Notes: a model not told the origin generated them from the letters alone. Positions 44,891 through 53,786 are shown, numbered from the stretch's first letter. The stretch: 64,000 nucleotides of DNA from RI-106 sp964496875 (GCA_964496875.1 CAZCBH010000010.1:1-64000), one strand, 5' to 3'. Numbers and translations are program-made.

Positions 44891-45724
44891 ATGCCAATTC
44901 ACCCAACTGCCATTATTAGTGATGGCGCCAAGATTCATGAGAAAGCCGAGATCGGTCCTTATGTAGTAATCGGTCCTAATGTGGAGATTGGTGCAGGGAC
45001 AAAGATAGGTCCCCATGCTGTTCTCGACGGTCATACCTCGGTCGGTGAGGATTGCAACATTTATGCCGGTGTCACTATCGGTCTCGAGCCGCAGGACCTT
45101 TCTTACAAAGGGGAGCCCACCGGAGCCAAAATCGGCAACAGGGTAACCATTCGCGAATATGCCACCATTCATAGAGCCACCAAAGAAGGTTTCACCACCG
45201 TCGGTGATGACTGCTTCTTGATGGCTTATGTTCACATCGCCCATAACTGTCAGGTCGGCAAAGGCGTGATCATGGCTAACGCAGCCAGTCTGGCCGGATA
45301 TGTAGAAGTGGGTGACTACACGGTTATGTCCGGCTTCGTGATTATCCATCAGAACGTGAGAATAGGCCGCATGTGCATGCTTTCTGGAATGACCGGCTCC
45401 AGGGTTGATCTGCCGCCTTTCACAAATCTCGACGGAAGACCTGCGATGGTTCGCGGTATCAACGCTCTTGGACTGAAGCGCAATCGCTTCGCTCCGGATC
45501 TGAGAACCGCAATTAAGGAAGCCTATCGCATTATCTATCGCACCGGGCTCAATAAATCGAACGCTCTCACAAAGGTCGAAGAAGAGATTCAACCGTTTGA
45601 AGAGGTCAAAGAGATTGTTGATTTCTTCAAAAACAGCAAACGCGGCTGCGCCAATGCATTTGTTGAAGTTGGTGAAGGTGAGAACGGCCACGGGCCGGTC
45701 AAAGAATATTCCGATTTCAGCTAG
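44891..45724 (+). CDS. lpxA: UDP-N-acetylglucosamine acyltransferase
   Basis: First step of lipid A synthesis: transfers a 3-hydroxyacyl chain from ACP to UDP-GlcNAc. The left-handed beta-helix hexapeptide repeats fill the first 190 residues ('IHEKAEIGPYVVIGPNVEIG'). Catalytic His is in 'YVHIAHNCQVGKG', and 'TIHRATKEGFTTVGDD' is the LpxA signature. The C-terminal helical region starts at 'INALGLKRNRFAPD'. 277 residues is slightly longer than usual because of a charged tail. Its presence implies an LPS-bearing outer membrane. Confidence 0.94.
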   Translation: MPIHPTAIISDGAKIHEKAEIGPYVVIGPNVEIGAGTKIGPHAVLDGHTSVGEDCNIYAGVTIGLEPQDLSYKGEPTGAKIGNRVTIREYATIHRATKEGFTTVGDDCFLMAYVHIAHNCQVGKGVIMANAASLAGYVEVGDYTVMSGFVIIHQNVRIGRMCMLSGMTGSRVDLPPFTNLDGRPAMVRGINALGLKRNRFAPDLRTAIKEAYRIIYRTGLNKSNALTKVEEEIQPFEEVKEIVDFFKNSKRGCANAFVEVGEGENGHGPVKEYSDFS

Positions 45725-45767
45725 TATTGAAATATCAAGCAGAATCGTTTTGGAATGGTATCTCTAA

Positions 45768-47177
45768 GTGACTTCTCAAGCTACTGAAAAGGCTTCCGAA
45801 GGGCCGGAAGACAAGCATGTCGGCTATGCCGCCGTGCTTCGCAATCCTCAGTTCATGAGCTTGTGGTTGGCTCAGATCTTTTCACAGTTTGCAGACCGGG
45901 CCGTGTTCGTGCTTTTCGTGGCTGTGCTGACGACAGTACAGAATTCTACAATCGCCGGACGCGAGATCGGTGCTGCTCAGATGACAAGCTGGCTCTATGT
46001 CGCTTTCACCATTCCGGCTATTTTGCTCAGCCCGGTGGCAGGAGTTTATGTAGATCGCTGGTCGAACAAAGCGGTTCTGATCGTATCCAATATTCTCCGG
46101 GCCGGCTTCGTTGCCTTAATTGCCACTGAGTTCGTCAAACATTCTCCGGTGGCCTCTTTTACCCTTGCTTTTCTCATATCGATAGGCTCCCAGTTCTTCG
46201 CCCCTGCCGAGACGGCGTCAATACCTAGATTGGTGAAAAAGAGCGACTTGCTTGCCGCCAACTCTCTTTTCTTCACCACGATGATGATCGCCCTGGGCTT
46301 CGGTTTTGCCATCGGAGATCCTATTATCGCCAGCACCGGTATCGGCAAAGCGCCCTACGCCGTGGCTCTGGGATTCTTCATCGCCGCGCTGCTGCTTGTT
46401 GGTATCAGCGATAACAAACCCACCAAGACAGAGCGGGAGCCCTGGTGGGAAGAGCTTCGTTTCGGTATCGCCTACATCGTTAATTCGCGCACGGTTTTCC
46501 GAGCGATTATCAAAATAACCATTCTTTTTTCGACAATTATTACTCTCAACATCATCGCGGTGGGACTGGCTGAGCAGGTGCTGGAGCTGAAGCCCCAGCA
46601 GTTCGGCTATATAGTCGCGGCTGCCGGTCTGGGGATGGGTATTGGCAATTTCGTGGTCGGTCAGTTTTGTGCCCATATGAAACCGCCTATCCTGGCTTTC
46701 ACCGGGTTCTGCTTCTTAGGGTTGTTCATGAGTATGCTGGGAAGCTTAGGATTTATTAAGGACTACAGCCAGACCCTTCTGGGGCTACCCCATTTTTCGT
46801 TTGCCGGCATGCTCATTTTGATACCGCTGGGTATCGCTGTCTTAATCGGCATCTCCTGCGGTATGGTAGCGGTGCCGACTTATTCTGCGCTCCAGGCAGC
46901 CGTGCCCGAAGATTTACGGGGCAAAGTTTTTGGTGCTCAGAACACCGCTATGTCGGCTGCCTCGACCATCCCCGTAGTGCTTGCCGGAGTGGCTGCCGAC
47001 AACCTGCCCGGTGGCGTTTCCACCACTCTTCTAATCATCGGTATTCCGACCCTGATAGCCGGCATTCACTATCTGAGGCAGGAGTTCGCCTATCATGCCA
47101 ACGGCGGCGACAATGAGGGCGAAGAGGTCACTGCAGAGATGGAGAGGCGTGCCCGGGCGGAAAAAGGCAAGGGTTGA
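45768..47177 (+). CDS. MFS exporter (EntS/MFS_3-like)
   Basis: GTG start. Twelve predicted helices. The opening 'LRNPQFMSLWLAQIFSQFAD' and the loop 'LSPVAGVYVDRWSNKAVLIV' (MFS motif A variant) are typical of the MFS_3 group, including the enterobactin exporter EntS and macrolide exporters. Cargo is unknown. The last 35 residues are charged. It lies 43 bases after lpxA and may be cotranscribed with it. Confidence 0.87.
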   Translation: MTSQATEKASEGPEDKHVGYAAVLRNPQFMSLWLAQIFSQFADRAVFVLFVAVLTTVQNSTIAGREIGAAQMTSWLYVAFTIPAILLSPVAGVYVDRWSNKAVLIVSNILRAGFVALIATEFVKHSPVASFTLAFLISIGSQFFAPAETASIPRLVKKSDLLAANSLFFTTMMIALGFGFAIGDPIIASTGIGKAPYAVALGFFIAALLLVGISDNKPTKTEREPWWEELRFGIAYIVNSRTVFRAIIKITILFSTIITLNIIAVGLAEQVLELKPQQFGYIVAAAGLGMGIGNFVVGQFCAHMKPPILAFTGFCFLGLFMSMLGSLGFIKDYSQTLLGLPHFSFAGMLILIPLGIAVLIGISCGMVAVPTYSALQAAVPEDLRGKVFGAQNTAMSAASTIPVVLAGVAADNLPGGVSTTLLIIGIPTLIAGIHYLRQEFAYHANGGDNEGEEVTAEMERRARAEKGKG

Positions 47178-47274
47178 GCCGGGAAGGATATTGTTGTAAA
47201 GTGTTGGTTTGCCTTAATGTATTTCTTCTTATTATGGATAGAATACTGATAGGTCACTGAGTGCCAGGAAACCT

Positions 47275-48684
47275 ATGCGAAACCGAATCATCCTGATTGG
47301 TCTTACAATCCTCGTCTGGGCGGCTTTGAAAGCCGTCGACCGTTTCGTCACGGGACCGGAGCTTCTTTTTCTGCTCTGCATTTCTCTGGCGCTCATGGTC
47401 ACCCACAGCCTCTGGCTCTATTCGGCTCAGTCAGAGTGGCAGAAGAAAGCACGACGTTATCTGCGCAGCAGGCTCAAGAACGCTGTCAGAAAGATTTTGA
47501 GGAACCGTCGCCGACTGGAGAAGGAGAGCGAAAGCGAACGGAAGAAGATCGCTCGCTGGCAGGCTCAACTGGAAGCAGGCTCCTGGAATCCCCAGATTGA
47601 TATTTTTGTTTCGGCCAAGAACGAATCGGCTGCTATAGAAAATACTGTTCGCAACCTTTTCAAAATTGATTATGACCCGTTTATCGTCTGGGTGATTGAT
47701 GACTGCTCCGATGACGATATGCCGAAGATTCTCGAAGGTCTCAAAGATGAGTTCGAGAATTTGCGCGTTATTCACAGAAAACCCGGTTCTTATCCGGGCA
47801 AGTCGGCGGCTCTCAATGACGCCCTGCCTCTATCTCGTGGCGAGGTGATCGCGGTTTTCGACGCTGATGCTTACGTGGCACCGGATTTCTTCAATCGGAT
47901 GCTTCCGGTGCTGGCACCGGAGCATGTCGGTGCAGTCCAGGCCCAGAAGCGTATTTATGAGCACCAGAAAGGCTTCCTTGTCGAGTGTCAGGCCTCTGAA
48001 TATGCCACCGACACTTATTTCCAGGTCGGCCGGGATATCATCGGGGGCGCAGTCGAATTGCGCGGCAACGGAGAGATGATCAAGCGTCAGGCTCTTATTG
48101 ACGTCGGTGGTTGGAACAACAAAACTCTCACCGATGATCTCGATTTGAGCATGCGGCTTCTGGTCAGCAACTGGGATATAAAATTCTGTCCCAATGCGCA
48201 TGTTTTCGAAGAGGCAGTGACAAAATTCCCTGCGTTGATCAAACAGAGAAGAAGATGGGCCGAGGGCAGTATCCGAAGATACCTGGATTACATTTTTCCT
48301 CTCAACTCGCCGACCAGACTTTCTCTGGTCGAGAGAATCGACACTCTGGCATTCACGGTCTATTTCGTGGTACCGGCTCTTCTTATGCTGGAGCTCACTT
48401 CAGAGTTGATTCGATTCTCTACCGGTGTCCCTACATACGGTAGCTTTTTAGCATTGATTGTTATCGCAGTGTTCTGGATCTCCCAGATCAATTTCTTCGT
48501 CTCAATTCGCCTCTACAGGAAGCTTCCATTCTGGAGAGCGCTCTTCCACAGCATCGCCGTGATCGCCTACGTCTACGCCCACTGGGTGCCCTGTATCGTG
48601 ATCTCTTTCGGTCAGATCCTGTTTGGTAAAAAAGCTTCGACCTGGCACCGTACCGAACATGCCGGGCATACCTCGATGAATTAA
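47275..48684 (+). CDS. Family 2 glycosyltransferase, membrane-bound
   Basis: Processive-type GT2 related to poly-N-acetylglucosamine and cellulose synthases. Two N-terminal helices (about 5-45), cytosolic catalytic domain (about 105-330) and three C-terminal helices. Motifs: 'IDIFVSAKNESAAIENTVRN', 'VWVIDDCSDDD', 'AVFDADAYV' (DxD), 'TLTDDLDLSM' (acceptor-site Asp) and 'QRRRWAEGS' (QxxRW). A charged Arg/Glu helix at about 60-100 precedes the catalytic domain. AGGA lies seven bases before the ATG. The polymer or glycolipid made is unknown. Confidence 0.9.
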   Translation: MRNRIILIGLTILVWAALKAVDRFVTGPELLFLLCISLALMVTHSLWLYSAQSEWQKKARRYLRSRLKNAVRKILRNRRRLEKESESERKKIARWQAQLEAGSWNPQIDIFVSAKNESAAIENTVRNLFKIDYDPFIVWVIDDCSDDDMPKILEGLKDEFENLRVIHRKPGSYPGKSAALNDALPLSRGEVIAVFDADAYVAPDFFNRMLPVLAPEHVGAVQAQKRIYEHQKGFLVECQASEYATDTYFQVGRDIIGGAVELRGNGEMIKRQALIDVGGWNNKTLTDDLDLSMRLLVSNWDIKFCPNAHVFEEAVTKFPALIKQRRRWAEGSIRRYLDYIFPLNSPTRLSLVERIDTLAFTVYFVVPALLMLELTSELIRFSTGVPTYGSFLALIVIAVFWISQINFFVSIRLYRKLPFWRALFHSIAVIAYVYAHWVPCIVISFGQILFGKKASTWHRTEHAGHTSMN

Positions 48685-49187
48685 TCGAGAGGCTTATAAA
48701 TCAAGCTTTTCTGATAAAGATGCATCCGGCTTTCCGGATAGAAAAAAAATCGAACTGAAATAAAACTGATCGATTTGCTCTTTCGGCTTGCCGGAAATCA
48801 TGCGAATTCAGCTTGTGGTGCCGGTTCTACTGGATACCATATATGCCACCATGCACCACGATACCTTAAGTGGTGCTACGCAAAGTTGCTCTTGCCAACC
48901 CGGAAAGACAACAAGTCAAGAGAACCGGCTTGGTATCATGACATTCAAACGTATGTGCTTCCACGATAGGTTGGATATATCCCTTGAAAAGCTGTTCCAA
49001 ACAAAACAATTTTTTTACAAGTGAGAACATACGCGAAATAGCAGGTAAATTCAGTGTTTGAGCTTTCCTACTACAAAATTCAACATATTCGTTATAGACC
49101 TATATTTGAAAATGGGTACAATTGGTTTGTTCACGGCCTGGTGGTCTTGGACATTGGTCGATTGGTTACTAGAAGATGGAGAAGCGC
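48685..49187. other. Gene-poor stretch before the four-paralogue array
   Basis: About 500 bases, AT-richer than the neighbours, without a convincing gene. A short frame at 48800 begins 'MRIQLVVPVLLDTIYATMHH' but degrades within 30 codons. A 7-base inverted repeat lies at 48853-48859 and 48870-48876. The promoter of the array should lie near the 3' end of this stretch, but I cannot place it. Confidence 0.35.
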
Positions 49188-49577
49188 ATGCTTAAAAAAT
49201 TAGCGTCCTCTTTCCTTATCGCCACCGCTATGGTTGGCACGATGGCTGCTCCGTCCCACGCTGACGAAGACACCTTCAAGCAGATCGTATTTCTGCCTGT
49301 AAGACTTGTCGGATCTGGTGTGGGAACCGTTGTTGGCGTACCGCTGGGTATGGTCAAGGATGGTACCAAGGGCTCCATCATGGCTACCAAATGGGTTGCC
49401 GATAAGTTAGGAAACGAAGATGGAACACCTCATCAAGTAGTCGGCGGTATCGTCGGCGGACCTTGGGGTCTTGTTGGTGGTGGTGCATATGGTGTGTTTG
49501 ACGGCGGTTGGCACGGAATGAAAACAGGTTTCGAGCAGCCCTTCAGCAAAGACGCCTTCACTTTCAAAGATGAATAA
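49188..49577 (+). CDS. Exported glycine-rich protein, array copy 1
   Basis: The ATG at 49188 has GGAG six bases before it and is preferred to ATG 49176. A signal peptide ends at 'AAPSHA/DED'. The mature protein is about 104 residues. Characteristic segments: 'FLPVRLVGSGVGTVVGVPLG', 'TKWVADKLGNEDGTPH', a glycine-zipper-like stretch 'IVGGPWGLVGGGAYGVFDGG', and the end motif 'HGMKTGFEQPFSKDAFTF'. It is the first of four paralogues in a row. No known family; probably periplasmic or associated with the outer membrane. Confidence 0.82.
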   Translation: MLKKLASSFLIATAMVGTMAAPSHADEDTFKQIVFLPVRLVGSGVGTVVGVPLGMVKDGTKGSIMATKWVADKLGNEDGTPHQVVGGIVGGPWGLVGGGAYGVFDGGWHGMKTGFEQPFSKDAFTFKDE

Positions 49578-49668
49578 TCAAAGAAAGTTTGCATCGGACT
49601 AATTATGGTTGTATTACGAGAGGGTGGTTGCTAAGCTACCATCCTCGAGGGCCAAAATTGGAGAAACA

Positions 49669-50064
49669 ATGAAAAAGAAGTTATTAGCCTTGATGACAGC
49701 CGGTATGCTGGCCGCCAGCATGACTGCTCCTGCTATGGCAGATGACAGCACCCCTCTGGGCGCTGTGGGCAGCTTGCTCGGTTCGACAACCGCTACTATC
49801 GTAGACGTACCGGAAGGTATCCTCTACCACTCTCTCTACAACTGCCCGCTGAAGACTACTCAATATCTTGTCGAAGCATTCGGTGGTGGAGCCACTGGCG
49901 GAGCCAGATTCGACCAGCTCGTAGTGAGCTCGGTCATCGGTATTCCTGTAGGTTTCCTCTGGGGAATTCCTTACGGCGCCATCAGAGGTGGCACCCACGG
50001 TATGACCACAGGCTGGGAAAAACCCTTCAGCACTGAATCCTATATTGTTATCGAAGAAAACTAG
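49669..50064 (+). CDS. Exported glycine-rich protein, array copy 2
   Basis: The ATG at 49669 follows GGAG closely; the in-frame TTG at 49609 is rejected because it would precede the signal peptide by 20 unlikely residues. Signal peptide 'MKKKLLALMTAGMLAASMTA' ending 'PAMA/DDS'. The family end motif is present as 'GIPYGAIRGGTHGMTTGWEK' plus 'PFSTESYIVIEEN'. The middle differs most from the other copies (loses 'LGNEDG', gains a Gly-rich 'FGGGATGGARFD' and a lone Cys). An imperfect hairpin (about 49619-49648) lies between copies 1 and 2. Confidence 0.82.
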   Translation: MKKKLLALMTAGMLAASMTAPAMADDSTPLGAVGSLLGSTTATIVDVPEGILYHSLYNCPLKTTQYLVEAFGGGATGGARFDQLVVSSVIGIPVGFLWGIPYGAIRGGTHGMTTGWEKPFSTESYIVIEEN

Positions 50065-50139
50065 GACAACACCTGCGTTTTAGCTAAGGAAGAGCCAATT
50101 CTTGGCATTACCGGGACATCACTGGAAAGTGGGGGAAAA

Positions 50140-50544
50140 ATGAAAAATAAGACTCTTGGTCGAATAGTCCTCTCGATGGCTATGATGGCTTCGGCCACTG
50201 CGCCCGCGATGGCACTCGACTACGAAGCAAAGCCTATTATGTGGGTATTGCAAGCACCATTCAGAACTGCTGGTGCGCTCACCGGAGCTGCTGTTTCCGG
50301 AGGAGTATCTGGTCCTATCGATGATGGTTACCACTGGTTTCTGAAAGGAACCCAGCATGTGGCTGGTAAATTCGGCGACGAAGAAGGCGCCGGACAAATC
50401 GCTGCAGCGGTGCCGATCGGTGGATCCACCGGAATGGTTCTCGGTGGCGCTCATGGCGTCTACCGTGGCTTCTTCCATGGGTTCAAAAAAGGTTGGGAAA
50501 AGCCGTTTAGCCGCTGGTCCTACATCACTATGGAAGAGAAGTAA
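50140..50544 (+). CDS. Exported glycine-rich protein, array copy 3
   Basis: 134 residues with a signal peptide ending 'TAPAMA/LDYE'. Family segments: 'QAPFRTAGALTGAAVSGGVS', 'HVAGKFGDEEGAGQ', the Gly-rich helix 'GGSTGMVLGGAHGVYRGFFH' and the end 'GFKKGWEKPFSRWSYITMEE'. A GGGGG tract precedes the ATG. The GxxxG spacing suggests helix packing in or on a membrane. Function is unknown; duplication in tandem suggests selection for dosage or diversity. Confidence 0.82.
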   Translation: MKNKTLGRIVLSMAMMASATAPAMALDYEAKPIMWVLQAPFRTAGALTGAAVSGGVSGPIDDGYHWFLKGTQHVAGKFGDEEGAGQIAAAVPIGGSTGMVLGGAHGVYRGFFHGFKKGWEKPFSRWSYITMEEK

Positions 50545-50591
50545 TCTCTACCTAACAAGTAAGCGTTTTCTAGGAAGAATGGTGAAAATAA

Positions 50592-51038
50592 ATGCATAAA
50601 AAGCTATTAACATCACTCATTGCAGCAGGAATGCTCCTGTCAATGGCTGCTCCAAGCTTTGCTTATCCTGAGCGTCCGGAGTCTGCAAGAGTGTATTACG
50701 AACTCTGGTACTTCCCAATGCGGGTTCTTAGTATGATTACTACCACCGCCTGGGACGTTCCTACAGCAACATTCCAGGACTCAGTCAAGGGAACCATTGG
50801 TGGAACCAAAATGGTCGCCCGTAATCTGGGTAATGAGGATGGACCTTACCATCTGGTCGCCGGCTCCCTTGTTGGCGCCCCGGTCGGAATGGTTGCCGGT
50901 GCCCTTTATGGTGCTGGTCATGGTGCTGCCTACGGGATGCATCACGGATTTGTCGGATATCCTAGCCCTCACAGCGGAAGTCATTCCATGATTTTCCAGG
51001 GTAAAGGATTTGTAGTTCCTTACGACGATAACTACTAA
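50592..51038 (+). CDS. Exported glycine-rich protein, array copy 4
   Basis: 148 residues. Signal peptide 'MHKKLLTSLIAAGMLLSMAA' ending 'PSFA/YPE'. It shares with copy 1 'VKGTIGGTKMVARNLGNEDG', and with all copies a Gly-rich helix ('GAPVGMVAGALYGAGHGAAY'). It lacks the 'EKPFS' end; instead a Ser/His/Gly tail ends 'FVVPYDDNY'. This copy is the most divergent and may have a separate role. A strong terminator follows. Confidence 0.82.
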   Translation: MHKKLLTSLIAAGMLLSMAAPSFAYPERPESARVYYELWYFPMRVLSMITTTAWDVPTATFQDSVKGTIGGTKMVARNLGNEDGPYHLVAGSLVGAPVGMVAGALYGAGHGAAYGMHHGFVGYPSPHSGSHSMIFQGKGFVVPYDDNY

Positions 51039-51083
51039 ATCTCTCAGTCCTGAAGTAATCCTAGAGAATATTGGCTCATAATC

Positions 51084-51117
51084 AGAGTAAGTGTGGTCGC
51101 AAGATCACACTTACTCT
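51084..51117 (+). terminator. Hairpin with GCAA tetraloop ending the array
   Basis: A 15-base stem (51084-51098 with 51103-51117, one G:U pair) capped by GCAA, a stable GNRA-type loop, about 45 bases after the last array gene. The T run is short (ttgttgtg), so termination may be assisted; the hairpin would also protect the transcript's 3' end. Confidence 0.7.
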
Positions 51118-51259
51118 GTTGTGTATGGAGAGATTTGATCAGGATCCATATTATTTATAGTAAGAGATATTTGTACTTAATCAGGGAATATCAGATCTTG
51201 ATACGGTAATATTTGGGCGTTTGGCGCTGTTTTGACAGCCAGGGTAGCTTGGGCGTTTT

Positions 51260-52564
51260 ATGGAAATTGCTAGAGAGAGAAGAGCCGGACCGAAGCGAAT
51301 AGGCGAGCTTCTGGTGGCAGCCGGTATCATCCGTCAGGAGGTTCTGATGGAGGCTTTGCAGGTGGCTAAGAAGTCGAGCACACCTGTCGGTCGGGTCTTG
51401 ATGACGATTGGTGAGCTCTCGGAGAGAGATCTTCTGGCGGCCATAGAAGTGCAGTCTATGATCAGAGAGAATCTCATCTCTGCCGAATTCGGGGTCAGAG
51501 TGCTGAATGTCTGTATCAAAGGACGTCTTTCTCTGGACGACTCTTTTCGACGACTCGGTTATAACCCGCCTGAAGCCAGAGATATCGTTCCTTCAGGCGA
51601 ACTTGGCAATTTGCTGCACGATGCCGGTCTGGTCTCCCGGGAAATTCTAGAGCAATGTATGCGTCAGAGTGAGGAGAACAACCTGCCCCTGGGGCGTTGT
51701 CTAGTACTCGCCCGGGCCATAACCTCTCATATTCTTGCCAACGCTCTCACAGCCCAGGTTCTGGTCAGGGATGGCAAAGTCACTTATGAGCAAGCGGTGG
51801 CTGGTCTGGCCCAGGCCAAATTGAAGCATCAGTCCATCGAGAAATCGCTTTCCGAAACAGGCAGCTTCCAGATGCCGGAGACCAAGCTCAAAGTAGGCGA
51901 GCTGCTCTCCCAGGCCGGTCTGGTCAGCGAATCTGACAAGGTTTCCGCCATCGAAAAGGGTCTGGTGGAAAACCAGCCTGTCGGTCAGGTTCTGGTTCAG
52001 TCGGGCATGATCTCTCCATCCGCTCTGGATGAGAGCTTGAAGCTACAGAAACTTGTTAATGATGGCGATTTGAATACCATGCAGGCTGCCGAGATCCTGC
52101 GGCAGGCCAATAGTCGTGGCGTTCCTGTCGAGGTGGTCATGACTGAGAAGACCCATAAAGCCGAAGAGATCGGCGCTGTTAACAAGGTCATGCACCTGAT
52201 CCGAAGAGCCCGCTTCCTGGACCCGGAAGAATTGTCCAGGGCTGAGAAAACCGCCTCTCAACTGCAGATTTCCATGGGAGAGGTGATTCTCTCCAAAGAC
52301 TTAGTGGAGAAGAAGCTGCTTGATTCCGCCGCCCAGGGCATGAAGCTGGTGGAGAAGGGCATTATCTCGGAACAACATTTGATCAAAGTGCTGGAGGCTT
52401 GCAAGCGTACTGGTATGGGCTTCAGTGACGCCCTCGAGTCTGTTCCGCCTGATTTTGTTCTGGAGGAGGAGCGAGGCTCGACTCGTGATCAGGCTCCTGC
52501 GCCCAGCGAGGAACAAGACAAGAAAGGCTTCCTTGGCGGACTTTTTGGCAAGTTCAAAAAATAG
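51260..52564 (+). CDS. MshEN-like tandem-repeat protein 1
   Basis: 434 residues made of four units of about 90 residues that resemble the N-terminal domain of type II secretion/pilus ATPases (MshEN/GSPII_E_N): e.g. 'RIGELLVAAGIIRQEVLMEA' with 'PVGRVLMTIGELSERDL', and 'KVGELLSQAGLVSESDK' with 'PVGQVLVQSGMISPSALDES'. No ATPase domain follows. MshEN domains can bind cyclic di-GMP through RLGxxL...LGxxL motifs, so this might be a stand-alone sensor. The tail 'KGFLGGLFGKFKK' is basic and amphipathic and could touch membranes. It is a paralogue of the gene at 57311-58540. Confidence 0.78.
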   Translation: MEIARERRAGPKRIGELLVAAGIIRQEVLMEALQVAKKSSTPVGRVLMTIGELSERDLLAAIEVQSMIRENLISAEFGVRVLNVCIKGRLSLDDSFRRLGYNPPEARDIVPSGELGNLLHDAGLVSREILEQCMRQSEENNLPLGRCLVLARAITSHILANALTAQVLVRDGKVTYEQAVAGLAQAKLKHQSIEKSLSETGSFQMPETKLKVGELLSQAGLVSESDKVSAIEKGLVENQPVGQVLVQSGMISPSALDESLKLQKLVNDGDLNTMQAAEILRQANSRGVPVEVVMTEKTHKAEEIGAVNKVMHLIRRARFLDPEELSRAEKTASQLQISMGEVILSKDLVEKKLLDSAAQGMKLVEKGIISEQHLIKVLEACKRTGMGFSDALESVPPDFVLEEERGSTRDQAPAPSEEQDKKGFLGGLFGKFKK

Positions 52565-52566
52565 CT

Positions 52567-53592
52567 TCAGCGAGTAATGACCGGTCTGGGAGCAGGCTTG
52601 CAACATTCCGGATCGCATTGATTCTCCAAAGTTCCTAAAGAGCCTTCGAAGCGCGGAGTGGTTCCTTCCACATGCTCGCAAATGAGTTCTCTAATCATCT
52701 CTATGAAGACAGGGTGGGTAGAGACAGTGGCGGCGCGTACAAAGTCCATTCCCAGTTCCTGCGCAAGGGATCTGGCCTCGGTATCGAGGTCGTAGACCAC
52801 TTCCATATGATCGCTTACAAAGCCGACCGGAAGAACCACCACCCGATTCGCACCTTCATTATGAAGGGCTTTCATCCTGTCCAGGATATCAGGTTCGAGC
52901 CACGGCTGGGTCGGTGGTCCGGAACGGCTCTGGTAGACTACTTCGAATCGTTTGTGCCCCGCCTTCGATGCCACCAGCCGTGCTGTCTCGTTCAGTTGCT
53001 CTTCATAGTGGCAGCGCTCTGCCATGCCCGCGGGAATGCTGTGGGCAGAGAAGAGAACAAAAACATTACTACGATCTTCTTCTTGAAATTTCGCCAGGGC
53101 TTCTCGTAGATGAATAGCGTTGGTTTCGATGAAACCAGGATGATTGAAGAACAGGCGGAGCTTCTGCAACTTTAGATCGCTGCCACCGCCTGTGGATGCC
53201 AGAGCTTCCTCGACATTCTCTCGGTATTGCCGGCAGCTGGAGTAGGAACCGTAGGCTGCGGTGACAAAATAGAGAGCATTTTTAATCCCGTCCTCCCTCA
53301 TCTGTTCGATGGTGTCGGCCAGCATCGGGTGCCAGTTCCGATTACCCCAGTAGATAGGAAGAGCGGGACCTTTCTCGCCGAGAGCTTTTTCAAGCTCCTT
53401 GATAAGATCGCGAACCTGTTGGTTGATAGGGCTTATGCCGCCAAACTGTTCGTAATGTTTAGCGACCGCCATCATTCTCTCATGGGGAACGTTTCTACCA
53501 CGCAGAACATTCTCCAGAAATGGAATCACATCATCCATTCCTTCTGGACCACCGAAAGATACAACTAAGAGCGCGTCGTATTTAGTTTTCAC
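52567..53592 (-). CDS. hemH: Ferrochelatase, actinobacterial [2Fe-2S] type
   Basis: Inserts Fe2+ into a porphyrin in haem synthesis. The opening 'ALLVVSFGGPEGMDDVIPFL' and 'HYEQFGGISPINQQ' are nearly those of actinobacterial enzymes, which act on coproporphyrin (CpfC). The catalytic His is in 'VLFSAHSIPAGM' and the Glu in 'FVSDHMEVVYDLD'. Possible [2Fe-2S] ligands are C120 in 'SYSSCRQYREN' and the C-terminal 'NQCDPECCKP'. GTG start. Whether the substrate is coproporphyrin or protoporphyrin is not decided by sequence alone. Confidence 0.94.
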   Translation of the reverse strand: MKTKYDALLVVSFGGPEGMDDVIPFLENVLRGRNVPHERMMAVAKHYEQFGGISPINQQVRDLIKELEKALGEKGPALPIYWGNRNWHPMLADTIEQMREDGIKNALYFVTAAYGSYSSCRQYRENVEEALASTGGGSDLKLQKLRLFFNHPGFIETNAIHLREALAKFQEEDRSNVFVLFSAHSIPAGMAERCHYEEQLNETARLVASKAGHKRFEVVYQSRSGPPTQPWLEPDILDRMKALHNEGANRVVVLPVGFVSDHMEVVYDLDTEARSLAQELGMDFVRAATVSTHPVFIEMIRELICEHVEGTTPRFEGSLGTLENQCDPECCKPAPRPVITR

Positions 53593-53629
53593 AATTTGCT
53601 ATAAGAGGTCTTGAATCGGGTCCTTAAGG

Positions 53630-53725
53630 CTAGTCGGCACCTTCATACCAGATTTCTTCATTGCCATTGCTGGTTTTAGAGGCAAAAGCGTCTTTGAGTT
53701 CTGTTTTGAGGTATGTAGTTTCCAT
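53630..53725 (-). CDS. Putative 31-residue peptide upstream of hemH
   Basis: Minus-strand frame from the ATG at 53725, with AAAGG eight bases upstream. The product begins 'METTYLKTELKDAFASKTSN' and ends 'GNEEIWYEGAD'. It is soluble and acidic, with an amphipathic N-terminal half. The stop lies 37 bases before the GTG of hemH, so it would be the first frame of that transcript. It could be a leader peptide, a small partner protein or chance. Confidence 0.42.
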   Translation of the reverse strand: METTYLKTELKDAFASKTSNGNEEIWYEGAD

Positions 53726-53786
53726 GATACGACCTTTCTTTACTCAGAAAATTGAGATTTTTATTGTGGATGGATGATTCTATAAA

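Noticed and set aside
44297..45691. 464-residue frame antisense to fabZ and lpxA
   Set aside because: Both plus-strand genes are clearly real; the antisense product has no family resemblance and follows from the codon pattern of the genes beneath it.
48722..48748. Hairpin atccggctttccggat with an A run as terminator of the glycosyltransferase gene
   Set aside because: The run is A on the plus strand; it would need a minus-strand gene upstream, which is absent.
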